DNA from: Micractinium sp. NFX-FRZ
Taxonomy: Eukaryota; Chlorophyta; Trebouxiophyceae; Chlorellales; Chlorellaceae
Direction: 5' to 3'
Assembly (NCBI GenBank): GCA_029339195.1
Contig: JAPTJF010000026.1
Span: 186,001-250,000 of the forward strand
DNA: 64,000 nucleotides
Made by a program: the position numbers and the translations under genes. This document shows positions 42,897 to 53,900 of this stretch, piece after piece (the first letter of the stretch is position 1; every line of letters begins with the position of its first letter). The notes under the pieces were generated by a model. That model ran no database searches. It was not told where the DNA came from and saw only the letters and a program-made list of their open reading frames with translations.

Positions 42897-45800
42897 ATGG
42901 CCGCGGTGTCTGAGGCCACCAAGGCCAAGCCCGGCCTCTGGGGCAACCTGAGGACCGTGGTGCCGGCATGGCGCAAGCCCCCGCTGGGCAAGGGCACCGA
43001 CCCGCGCGCCGCCAACGCGGTGACTGTGGCGGCCGCCGGCGGCGCTTCCGTGCTGGACCCCCCGCTGGAGCGCACCAGCGCCGGCAGCAGCGGCGCGCGC
43101 TCCGCAGACGACAGCTGGCCCGCGCCCCGCAGCGACGCGGGGCCCGACTTTGGCTACCTGCGGGGGCTGGAGAGGAAGTACCGCATCCTGCGGGAGCTGG
43201 GCAAGGGCGGCAACGGCGTGGTGCGGGTGGTTGAGGAGCTGGCGACCGGCCAGGAGTTTGCCCTCAAGTCCATCCCCAAGACACTCACCGACCCCAAGCT
43301 CTCCGACGTGTGAGTGATAGTCCACCTGCAGCTGGGTGCTGGGTGCTGGCGGGTCAGCAACGCCGCAGGGCAGGCCCGAGCCTGCCAGCTTGCCCATCGG
43401 TAACTGCTGGTACGGCGCCGCACGCGCAGGCGCATGCGGTCGCAGCGTCCTGCTGGCACGATCTCATGTGCACTGTGCCGCCCTGCCTGCACTCCTTCCT
43501 GATAACCTGCCCGCACAACCTCCACCCCGCCGCACGTCCTGGTCGGGCCTCTGCTCGTCCCACCCTTTCCACACCCTGCCTGCCCGCCCGCCTTCTGGCA
43601 GCCAAGCACGAGGCTGACCTAGCGGCAGGTGCAGCGCTGCATGTTTCCTCATTAGTCCCCTCCCCCGCCGCTCCCTCCACCTTGTAGCAAGCACGAGGGG
43701 CACACTAAGGCAGTTCCAGCACTATATCTTTCCTCAACAATCTCGTCATCCCTCCCCTGCCGCCCCCCTCCCGCCCTGCAGCAAGCGCGAGGGCCACGCC
43801 GAGGCTGTGAAGCGCGAGGTGGAGGTGCTGCGCCGCCTGCGGGGCTGCCTGAACGTGGCGGCCCTGGAGGACGTGTATGAGGACGACACCCACGTGCACA
43901 TGGTGCTCGAGTTCTGCCGGGGCGGGGAGCTGCACCACCACATTGGCGAGACGCACTACTCGGGTGGGTGGGTGGGTGGTGGGCTTGGGGGGTGCTGCAC
44001 CACTGCCGCGGGAGGTTGAACAAATGTGCTGCCGGGGCGGGGAGCTGCGCCACCACATACTTGGGTGGGTGGGCAGGTGTGGTGTGCGAGGGGGTGCTGC
44101 AGCACTGCCATGGGGCGTTCGCTGGGCACCTTTAAGAGTGGAAGAATGAAACGGCACATTAGCGAAACGCACTGCTCGATGCGTGGGGGCCTGCATTGCA
44201 TGTATGTGCTGTGCTGTGGCTGTGCGAGATGCGGCGCAGTGGCTGAGGCTGTGCTGTGCTGCGGCCGTGGCTGCTGCGCTTGCAGCGCTCCAGCTCGTGT
44301 GCTGTTCCTGGTGCTGCTGCTGCTGTGTGCTGCTGCGCACGCTGCCCTGCCTGACAGCATGCGCACCCTTTCCCCCCTGCCGCTAGCTGCATGTTGACCG
44401 TGCTCCCCTGCTGCCCTTGCTTCTGCAGAGCGCACCGTGGCCTCGTACATGCGCGCCGTGCTGCGCACGCTGGCACAGTGAGTGCAGCTGCCACCGCTGC
44501 TGCTTCCGCTGATGCTCCTGACGCTGACGCTGCTGCTGCCGCCGCTGCTGCTGCTTCCGCCGCTGCTGGTGCTGCTGCTGGTGCTGCTGCAACAGGAAAT
44601 CCGCTGCCGCTGCCGCGCCTACCCAGCCCACCTGCCCGCCTCCTGCCCACTTGGCACGTCCCCAAGCGCCCTTTTTGCCGGCCTCTCCTCACAGCCCTGC
44701 CTTGTTCTCCAACTTCGCTTCCGCCCCCACTCTGCCACTTGCAGGTGCCACTCCCAAAACATCCTGCACCGCGACATCAAGCCCGGCAACTTCCTGCTGG
44801 CCTCCGACAGCCCCAACGCCCGCCTCAAGGCCATTGATTTTGGGCTGGCCGTGTTTTATGAGGAGGACAAGCTGCCGCGCACCGACCTGGGGCTGGAGGG
44901 CACGCCTTGGTGAGCCCCGCCTGCTTGCCTCCAACAGCGTCAACCAGTTGTTCTGTTGTGACGCGTCCGGGCTGCTCTGAGGGGGCTGGAGGGCATGCCC
45001 CTGGTGAGCCCGGTCTGCTTTCCTTCAAACAGCGTCAACCAGTTGTTCTGTTGTGACGCGTCCGGGCTGCTGTGAGGGGGCTGGAGGGCACGCCCCTGGT
45101 CGGGCACGCCTTGGTCGCACCAGGGTGTCGGTGGGTGACGCCCACGTTCCGGCTTCTCACAACTTGAAACATCAGTCGGCACGGTGGCCCTTGGGAGCTG
45201 CTGCAGGTGTTGAGGGCAGTCTGTCTATTCGCCTGCCCCTCGCCCTGGCTGCCCACACACTCTGCACACCGTGTCCTGTTGGGTCGGGGCCCCCGCCCGG
45301 CACACGCGTGGCGCAGGGCACTTGCACCACTCGACGCACCACAACTGACAAGCAACTACTGCCCCCCGCCCTCTCCCTGGTAGGTTCATGGCTCCCGAGA
45401 CGCTGCGCAGCGAGGTGTATCCCGTGTCTGATGTGTGGGCGGCGGGCGTGATGGCGCACCAGCTGCTCACCGGCCGCTTCCCCTTTGACGACAAGTCCAA
45501 CCCCTTCTCCCCCTCCCTCTCCAAAGTTTGGTGCGTGCATGCGTGCGTGTGCGGGTGTTGATATTCTTGGTGCATGCACCGTGTGTCGGTGGGTCCCCCC
45601 CCGACATCTGCTATCTGCCTGGGGCGGGGGCAGGGAGCGCCGCAGCGCATCCCCAACGGCAAAGCGTCCCCTTCTCAGCACGCCTGCCTGCCTGCTTCCT
45701 TTTGCTGGGCTTCATGCGCAGCCCACCGCGTCAGCTGCGTTACCACGTCACCCGTCACCCACTTCCCCCCCTCCCCTGCAGGCGCTCCATCCTGGTGGAT

Positions 45801-48800
45801 GACCTGGACTTCACACACAGCCCACTGCCTCAGCTGCTCTCCTAAGTTACAAAGTAGCTGTGCTCACTGGCCTGTCACCCATTCAACCAGTTCCCCTGCA
45901 GGCGCTCCATCCTGGTGGATGACCTGGACTTCACTCGCAGCCACTGGGCGGGAATCAGCGACGAGGGCAAGGACTTTGTGCGCACGCTGCTCAACAAGGA
46001 GTGGCAGGGGCGGCCGAGCGCGCTGGCGGCGCTGCAGCACCCCTGGCTGCGCGGGCCGGGGACCAGCGAGCGCGGCAAGGGCACGCGGCTGGCCATCGGC
46101 GTAGTGCAGCGCATCCAGCGCTACTCACAGGTGTGTGAGCGCACATTTTGCCTCATCAAACATCAAGGGGAAATCCTGGGGGAGGCAGCACAGCAGGCCC
46201 ATGGCCATCCAGCGCTACTCCCAGGTGTGTGAGGGCGCACATGCTGCATGTTCCCATGTTTTGTTCATTGTGGTAAAGGCAGCACAGCAGGCCCATGGCC
46301 ATTCAGCGCTACTCCCAGGTGTGTGAGCGCACATGCTGCGTGTTCCATTGTCACTTCAAAAGAGAGGCAGCACAGGCGGGCCCGTAGCCCTCCAGCGCTG
46401 CTCGCAGGCGAGCCCCTGGTTCCACCTTGGGCCCTGCAATGTGCTGGCCGTGCACACTCACACACACGCCAGCGCTTGGGCTGCACACACGTTTGTTTTG
46501 CTCCCAATCCCCTGCGCAAGGTGGAGCACACACCACAAGTGCATTCTCACTTGCTGCCCTGTTTCACTTGACCCCTCCTGCACCCTTTGCTCCCCCCAGG
46601 GCTCTGTGTTCAAGCGCAGCGTGTTGGACATGATTGCCGAGGAGCTGCTGCACCAGGGCGCCGAGGCGGAGCGGGCGGTGCCCATCGGGCGCGGGGCAGT
46701 GCCCATCATCACCAACCCGCAGGTGGGCGGGCAGGCGGACGGGTGCATCTCTGTGGGGCAGGGCTGCCGAGGGGGCTGAGGGGTGGGGACTACAGGGCAG
46801 GGTTATGAAGCAGGAAATGGGAGGTTCGGTGGCAGGGCAGCGGGCTGGGTCATGCGGCTGCTGGGGTTCTGGTGGATGGGGTGACACAGGGCGGCGGGTG
46901 GCCCCGCCCGCGCCGTGCATGGAAACGGGGTGCTATATGGATTTCGCCATATAACAGTACCGAAGAAGTATCGAACCTCTGACATTGAGCAAACAGGGAA
47001 CCCTATCCGGGGTTTTTGCTCCTTCAGGATGTCAGGGTTCGATCGGAAAGGTAGTGTGTGTGTGTGTGTGTGCTCTCACGCGCCGTGCATGCCGTGCCTG
47101 CTGCCCCGTCGCTCGTTCCGGTGCTGTGGCGAGGCTGCCGGTGGACGCCAACTGACTGGCTGTGCCCGCTGTGCAGCCCTCCTTGCTTGGTGTGCCTGGT
47201 CACACACGTCCACCCAGTGTGCCCGTACCCTCAGTACCCTCAGTGCCCGCCCCGCCCGCCCTGCCGCCTTGCGTGCAGTCCTCCCCGCTGGAATACTTGT
47301 ATGAGCACCTCAGCATGACCGACAAGGCGCTGGTGGACCGGGAGGAGGTGGCCGACGGGCTGGAGCAGCTGGGTGAGTGGCCCTGGGGGGGCAGGGAAGG
47401 GAGGTCTGCACAGCATGATGGGGCTGCACGGGCCAGGAGGCGCTGGCAGGCGGGCTGGACAGCTGGGTGGGTGGGTGGGAGGGCACGCGACCGGGGCCCT
47501 GCGGGGCAGCAGAGGGTACAATACGACAGCGTGCCCTGCCGCTCTCTCCCCTCTCCCCCGCACCCACACACACCACTTGCCCTACCCCTGCCGCAGGCTA
47601 CCGCCTGTCCCCCGAGGAGCTGGAGCGGCTGCTGGACCAGCTGGACCCTGGCAACACGGGTGGGTGCATTTCAACCATGCATGTCAATTCAATTGGTTCG
47701 CAGTATCTGTTTGGTTGTTTGGCTGGCGGGAAGTTGTGGGTGGCAGGAGGCTGCTGGGCCAGCTGGCCCCGGGCAACACGGGTAGGTGCCGTGTGCCATG
47801 AGTGACTGCCTCTTCCAGTTGGATGAATACTTGATTCGGCCCAGTATCATGGGTTGTTTGGAGGGCGGAGAGTGGGGGCGTGGCGGGCTGCCGGCCCAGC
47901 TGCACCCCGGCACCCCCCCCCCTTTCCTCACCCCCCTGTGCCCTCACCCCGTCGCACCGGGATCCCCGCCCCCCGCCCCGCCCGCCCGCCCCGCAGGCAA
48001 GGTGGCCAAGTCGCAGGTGGCCGCCTCCCAGATTGACTGGCGGGTGATGCAGCAGAGCCAGACGGAGCGCTGGCTCAAGTGCGTCAAGCGCGCGTTCATG
48101 GGTGAGCGGGCGGGCTGGGGCGAGGTCCACCAATCATGTGCTGAGAGTTCATGGGAGTGGGAAGGGCTGGGGCTTGGTGCACCAATCATGTGCTGAGGGC
48201 TCTCAGGGTGGCGTGATTGATGGCTTGGAGGGCCTGGCATGTGGGCTGGTAGGCCTGCCCTCCTGGCGTCTTTGGACAATGACGCCATCACCCTCACGCC
48301 TGACCCCCTCCCCCTCCCCCAATGCTTCCTCCCCACAGTTCTCTTACTGCAACTCTCTGTCCCCCTGTCCCATTGCTTCCCCCCGCAGACCTGGACACGG
48401 ACGGCGACGGCATCATCAGCAGCGAGGAGATGGTGGCTATGCTGAGGAACAAGCTGCCCGGGGCGGAGGTGAGGGGGGAGGCGGGGGCGGGGGGCCACGC
48501 ATCTATCCGTTGGTGTGTGGGAGTGGGAGTGAGAAGGAGCATGCCCACCCAGTTGTGTGGGGTGGGGCGCCGCTTTGGGGCACCCTCCTGTGAAGCAGGC
48601 CACGGGCGGGGCACACCAGGCACACCGGAGGCAGGTACACATGCGCTGCCCGTCCCTCCCCCGCCGCCCTCACGCACGCTGCTGCTGCCTGCCCCCTCAC
48701 GCTGCGCCGCAGGTGGAGGCCGCTGTGCGGCACGCGCTGCAGGAGGCGGCGCGCCGCTCGGAGGGCTCCTTCCACCGGCGCCCCGCCCACGAGGCGGGCG

Positions 48801-49393
48801 ACAGCGTGCACAGCAACGGCAGCGGCGGGGACAGCGTGCGCGACGGCATGTCCTTCCGCCAGGTGCGTGTGTGGGGGGCATGCTGGGGCGGTGTGCGGGC
48901 AGGTGCAGGCGTGTGGGCTGTGCAGGGGTGTGGGGCGCACAGGGCAGGGTGTGGACGGCGTGAGGTGGGGGTGCCTGTGAGGTGAGAAGGGGCGCTCGTG
49001 GAGCTGCCCGTGGTGGCAGGGCCAGCGGGGGTGTGCTGCCTGCCATGTCACGCGCTGCACAGCAGACCGCAGCAGCACATGTGGTGACGCAGATCGTGCA
49101 TTGCCTGGTGCACCGCCACGCCTGCACAGCGACTCTGTCACATTCACATGTGTCGCGCCTGACCAAACGCCCCTCTCCTGTCCTGCTCTCCTTCCCGCTC
49201 CCCCGCCCGCCCCCCGCAGTTTGTGCGCATGCTGCGCGCCGGCTCCACCGACTGCCTGGACCTGTATGACGACCGCCACGGCTCCTACGGCTCCTACGGA
49301 TCCCTGGGGTCGCTGGCCGGGCTGGACCGCAGCGTCAAGGGCGGCGACCACGCGCGCATCGCGCTGCTGGACCCCATCAAAGAGGCCACGTGA
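42897..49393 (+). CDS. Calcium-dependent protein kinase (CDPK)
   Basis: Ser/Thr kinase fused to a calmodulin-like domain, transducing cytosolic calcium signals. Thirteen exons join in frame to 657 aa. The N-terminal about 90 residues are variable, with no N-terminal Gly for myristoylation (MAAVSE). The kinase domain shows LGKGGNGVV, the catalytic Lys in EFALKSIP, HRDIKPGNFLLAS, IDFGLAVF and FMAPETLRSEVYPVSDVWAA. An autoinhibitory junction (FKRSVLDMIAEELLHQ) precedes four EF-hand positions. Only the third (DTDGDGIISSEE, near residue 525) keeps canonical Ca ligands. EF1 (LSMTDKALVDREEV) and EF2 (DPGNTGKVAKSQV) lack key acids, and EF4 is expanded with a Ser/Gly-rich insert. The tail contains GSYGSYGSLGSL. 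Introns contain many exon-edge duplications, including a decoy of exon 6. Confidence 0.93.
43918..44187 (+). repeat. Copies of CDPK exon 2 donor edge
   Basis: The exon end coding for CRGGELHHHIGETHYS and its GTGGGTGGG donor (to 43970) recurs at about 44032-44080 and again at 44157-44187 (HISETHCS). Confidence 0.8.
44885..45110 (+). repeat. Triplicated CDPK exon 4 donor edge
   Basis: A unit of about 94 bp beginning GGCTGGAGGGCACGCC occurs at 44891, 44984 and 45079. The first is the real exon end, with its GTGAGC donor at 44910. Confidence 0.9.
45782..45930 (+). repeat. Duplicated CDPK exon 6 start (possible poison exon)
   Basis: 45782 copies the acceptor and RSILVDDLDFT of the true exon at 45902. 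It then reads HSPLPQLLS and a stop at 45843-45845. The copies are 120 bp apart. Confidence 0.92.
46111..46410 (+). repeat. Four tandem copies of CDPK exon 6 donor edge
   Basis: CATCCAGCGCTACTC(A/C)CAGG followed by TGTGTGAG occurs at the real exon end (46130) and near 46210 and 46303. A weaker copy lies at about 46390. The period is about 90 bp. Confidence 0.88.
46931..47050. repeat. AT-richer island with nested hairpins in CDPK intron
   Basis: TATATGG/CCATATA arms (46934-46940, 46947-46953) are followed by a larger foldback. Outer arms ATCGAACCTCTGACAT (46970-46985) and ATGTCAGGGTTCGAT (about 47029-47043) enclose AGCAAA...TTTGCT and GAACCC...GGGGTT pairs. Base composition differs from the surroundings. 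Confidence 0.75.
47629..47790 (+). repeat. Copy of CDPK EF2 exon donor edge
   Basis: About 40 bp ending in GGCAACACGGGT (true exon end 47659) recur at 47750-47790, 121 bp downstream, with a usable-looking GTAGGT donor. Confidence 0.85.
48095..48200 (+). repeat. 53-bp tandem repeat at CDPK exon 10 donor
   Basis: Two units from TTCATGGG to CACCAATCATGTGCTGAG (48095-48147, 48148-48200). The first spans the real donor at 48102. Confidence 0.85.
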
Positions 49394-50953
49394 GCAGGAG
49401 CGTGGGAGCAGCCGCCTGCCAGCGCCGGCAAGGCAGGCAAGCATGAGAGCCGCCTGCCAGCGCAGGCCAGCAAGCGAGCGCGGCGATCAAGCAAGCGAGC
49501 GGGGATGGGCGCTGCCACATGCGGCAGCGGCGGCCATGCACCCGATCGAGACACACGTACTACCAGCCACAAGTGAATGTATCATCAGCTGCCGCCTGGT
49601 GGCAGGCCCGGGCCACAGTCCCGGGGCGGCCAGGCAGCGGCGAACCGCTGGCCTCATTGGCAGGCCACTTTTGGAAGCGAACAGCGAAAGCGAAGCGAAG
49701 CAAGCAGCGAAGCGAGCCCATCTAAGTTGGGGGGCGGGCCACCCAGGCCCCCGTCCTTCCCCCCCCCCCCCCCCTTATCGTGCGTTATTGAGAATACACC
49801 CCTCCTGTTCTAGCGGGCAGCTTTTGAGAGAACCCATCACACCCCCATCCCATCCCATCCCGTCCCTTACTTCACGCCAACCCGTCCCAGGCCCCTCCCC
49901 CCCTGTTCGCCTCCCATTGCCGCCTGGCGTGGCTCCCGGCGTGCCGCCCTCCTCTATCATGCCTCAGTGCCAGGGCGGTTCGTGAGACCCCCACCGCCCC
50001 CCGATCCCCTTTTTGTCCAGAGACCCCTTTGTCCACAAACGATGCCCCCCCGTCCCGTTTTGCTCGAGCGTCGTGGCCTGCCTCCTGCCGTCTGTAGCAG
50101 GCCCCCGCGTTGAGGCGTGCGTGTGTGCATGTGTGTGTGCGTGTGTGTGTGTGGAGCGCAGCAGCGATTTGGATCCCCTGTTCATGTCACACTTGCCCTC
50201 CCGTTCTTTGATGCACTCCCCTCTGCCCCCCCGCCCATACGTTCTTGAAATGAAATGACCCCCCTGCCCCGCCTTTTCACCTTTTGCCCTGCCTCGCCCC
50301 CGGGGCACGCAGGCCGCACTGAAGCGCGTGTATTTAACCTTTTGCACTAACCCCAGCCATCAAACAGCGCAGAGCATGGGCAGCAGGCGGGGGCTGCCGA
50401 GGTTGAGGCTGGGCAGGCGTGTCCACCTGCCTGGCGATGCACGAGGGTGGAGTGGTGGCAGGGCAGGAGGGGGCAGACGGTGCAGGTTGGGTCTCGCGGC
50501 AAGACCACCAGGCCCGCTCGCCGTGTGGCTACCGGCCGCTGTGCTGGCCCCCCCTTGATTTGATAGTGATATGTGCACAGCAGTGGCGTAAGCTCTGGTT
50601 TCTTGCGGGACCTTCCGGCGTTGGCTCACCCTTGGGCCCGCTTTGACGAGACTCGGCACAGCCTCCCAGTTCTCCCCCGCCTGCTGCCTCCCTTTCAATG
50701 CCCCACCTGATCGTTGCAACTCGTGCGTCCCTTTCAGTGCTCAGAATTTTCTATAACAATGTGCTACGGTCACGTTGCAATCAGGGACAGCTCTGGACCA
50801 GCACAAAAATGAATTGCCCAAGTGGGCGGGGTGGCGCCGGGGTGGCGGCGCTGTGTGCTGTGGCGGCGCTGGCCCACGACCCTGCTGTGCAGCCTGAGCA
50901 CACGAGCAATTTGCACCCCAATACGCAAGTCTCCTGAAGTCGTCAATGCGTCA
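49394..50953. other. Intergenic, CDPK to MYND gene
   Basis: About 1.56 kb. It holds AGCGAA-type short repeats at 49676-49715, a C-homopolymer near 49760 and a GT-rich microsatellite at 50118-50155. A minus-strand open frame at 50360-50719 has no family resemblance. No TGTAA signal was found for the CDPK. Confidence 0.45.
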
Positions 50954-53900
50954 ATGGTGTCCCCAGCCGAGATGGCTCGGTGCGCCGAGCGGCTCACACC
51001 TTGTTTCGCCTTCCCGTGGACGTCCCCCCCGCCTGACAGCATCGTGGACACCTGCGACCAGCTCTACCTTGGCGTCTCGGAGCGGCTCCCCGCAGCCAGC
51101 TGTGGGCGGGAGGAGCTGAGGGTTTTGTGCAGGCAAGTCGGGCTCGTCACTCGTGACGCTGCTGAGCATCGCACCGAAGATGGACGATGGCACGAGCGGC
51201 CACCGATACCTCGTCGCGGCATTGCTGGCGGCACTACTGGCGGCGCCGCTGCCGCTGCCTGCTGCCTGCCCTGTTCCTGAAGCCCCTCCACCCGCCTTGC
51301 CCCCTGCTGGGCCTCTCTATCTGCTGACAGCGCTTGCTCACCCCACCGCCCGCTCGTGCAGCGCTCTGCTGCCTCTGGCACGCAACATGGCAGCTCTGGA
51401 GCCTCAGGTGTTGGCAGCACTGAATGCAGCGGGCAGCCGGTTTGGCTCCGTCGGCGTGCTGGTGCTGCAGTGTGAAGCATGCAGCCACATCGGTTCTTTA
51501 TTCATGTCGGAGCCAATCCAGCGGGCGATAGACCTGGGGGTCGCCGACCGCAACCTTCAGCTGCAGCTGGCTGCCGGGCTCATGCTGTGCGCTGCGCCCG
51601 CTGTGGTGGCACGCTGCACCGCGCTCCTGGGGGCCCGCGGCCTGGGCAGGCGTGGCGGCAGCGGCGGCGGCAGCTTCCGGGAAGCTGCCGTGCTGGCACG
51701 CCCGCTGGGGGGCTTCCTTGAAAACCTGTCGGAGTCGGGCCTAGCCTTGGTGGAGCCCCACCCGTGCGCCTCTGTTGCGGCCGCGCTGCGCCGCACAGCG
51801 TGGCGCCCGCTGGCGGTGCTGCAGGCCGCGCGTGATGCTCTGGATGCTGTGCTCTACATCCTGCCCCACCGCCCCGTGGGTGAGATGTGCCACTGCTGCT
51901 GCTGCTGGCTGCTGGTCGCTGCCGGCTGCTGCTGCTGCTGCTGTTGTTCCTGCCTCATGCCGGTTGCTGTTCTGGTTGCTGCTGGTGGCCCATGCTGCGG
52001 CCATCACTGCTGGCCCACCCGCATGTTTGCGCCAGCAGAAGCTTGGCCTCCCAGCCGTCCCGACTTCTGCCACGCCCGGCTAGAAGCAGCAACCTGCGTG
52101 CAAACCGAGACGGCCATGAGGTTCCAGCATGCACAGAAACATGAAGCCCCAGCATGCACAGCACCAAACATCCTGCTGCCTGCCTGCCGGCATGCCTGCA
52201 TGCATTTTGCCCATACCCTCCACTTCCCTGCAAGCGCCTGCCAACACTTTGAACCTGCCCACGCTCTGGTCTGCCCGCGTGCCGGCGCGCCCACCCCCCA
52301 CGTGCCGTACCATGCCACCACCTGCCCGCCCCATCTCCTCGCCTGCCCTCCCTGCCGCGCCACCTGCTGGCACACATGCCCTACCAGCTTTGGCCCCAGC
52401 CATCCCCCGGCGTGCCTGCCCACCTTCCCACCTGCCTGCCCATTTGCAGGAGACCTGTCTGCACCACCTCCAGTACCTGCCTGCCTGCCTGCCTGCCTGC
52501 GTGCAGCGCCACCTGCTGGCATGCCTGCCCCACCAGGGTGCCTGCCCGCCTCCCCCGCCTGCCTGCCCATCTGCAGGCGACCTGGAAAACTTTGCTGGCA
52601 AGCTGCTGGTCCGCCTGTTCTGCCGCGAGCCGGCAGAGTGGAGCAACGCTGCCGGCGTGGAGCAGCTGTTTGCTGCCGCCCGGCAGCTGCTGCTGCTGCT
52701 ACTTGAGCGGCTCGTTGAGGCAGCACCCGCCCCTGCAGCAGCAGGCAGCGCACCGGCAGTGGCAGCGGCAGGCAGCAGTGCCTCTGCCGCTGCCGGCAGT
52801 GCAGCAGCAGCGGCAGTGGCAACCGGGGGTGGCGCTTCTGGCGGGCGGTGGGAGTTTTCAAGCTGGGGGGAGGCCTGGACTCACGCTGTGGAGGCGGCGT
52901 ACGCCGCCAGCAGGGCACCGCTGGGCCGTGCTTTCGGGGAGGAGGAACGCAGGGGCCTGATGCAGCTGGCAGTGCGGGCGGCAGAGTGCCTGGCGCCGCC
53001 GCCGGGGCAACCGCCGTCGCCCACCTCCTGCCTGGCCGCAGCGGGGGCAGCAGAGCTCTGCATGGCGGCGCATGTGGTGCAAGCCAAGGCCTGCTTGCTG
53101 AGTCAGCAGCAGCGCTTCCCAGGCGGCTTCCCGCGCACACCGGCAGGCATCGCAGACATGTTAGAGCCGCTCCGGGCGCTGCCCGCCCTGCCGCCGGGCC
53201 TGCAGCTGCTGCGCTGCCTGCTGCGCGACGATTCGGTGGCGGCGGCGGTGGCGGTGCCGCCCCGCGACGCCATTTTCTGGCGTGGCGGGCCAGCTGGCGC
53301 CCTGGTCGCGGCGGCGGCGGCGGCAGAGACGTGCGTGGCGCTTCTCACAGCCCAGGTGGGCCAAATTGACCAGCTGGCAGACGTGCTGGCTGAGCCTCCC
53401 GGGCCCGGCAGCTCAGTGCAGCAGGCGGCAGTGCTGGGCCTGATGGCGGCAGCAGAGGCGGCACTGCGCTGCCTGGCGGATGGTCGCAGCCTGGAGGCAG
53501 GGCTGCACCGCCTGCAGCGCTGGGCAGCAGACAGCGGGCAGCCCCCTCTGCAGCAGGCCGTGGGCAACGCCGCAGGGTTGCTGCCGGCGCTGCAGCAGTT
53601 GATGCGCGGCGTGGGCATGGGGCTCTCAGAGATGGGGCGCGGGCGCTTCTGCCTGGGACGGCAGGCGGCCGAGGAGCGGCGGCAGCAGGAGGAGCAGGCA
53701 GGGCAGCGGCAGCAGCAGCCCCGGCCGCCAGTGCACCAGCAGCCTGAGGAGCTAGCGGTTGTGCCAGCAGAGCAGGCAGAGGCAGAATTTGAGGGCGCGC
53801 TCCGCCTGGCAACCACAGCGTTCAAAGCGGTGCACGCCGCCGCCGCTGCGGGGCCTCCTGCGGGGGCGAGACGCGCCGCCGAGGGCGTGCACCCGCATGC

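Noticed and set aside
44391..44913. Leu-rich and Ala-rich open frames across CDPK intron 3
   Set aside because: They arise from GCTGCT-type repeats in the intron. The phase-correct kinase exons on either side exclude them.
46965..47060. Possible tRNA with a T-arm-like GGTTCGATAC on the minus strand
   Set aside because: A T-stem can be drawn, but there is no A box, D-arm or anticodon arm. A foldback or MITE-like element fits better.
50360..50719. Minus-strand open frame of 119 codons upstream of the MYND gene
   Set aside because: Composition is low-complexity and no family is recognisable. There is no splice or poly(A) context.
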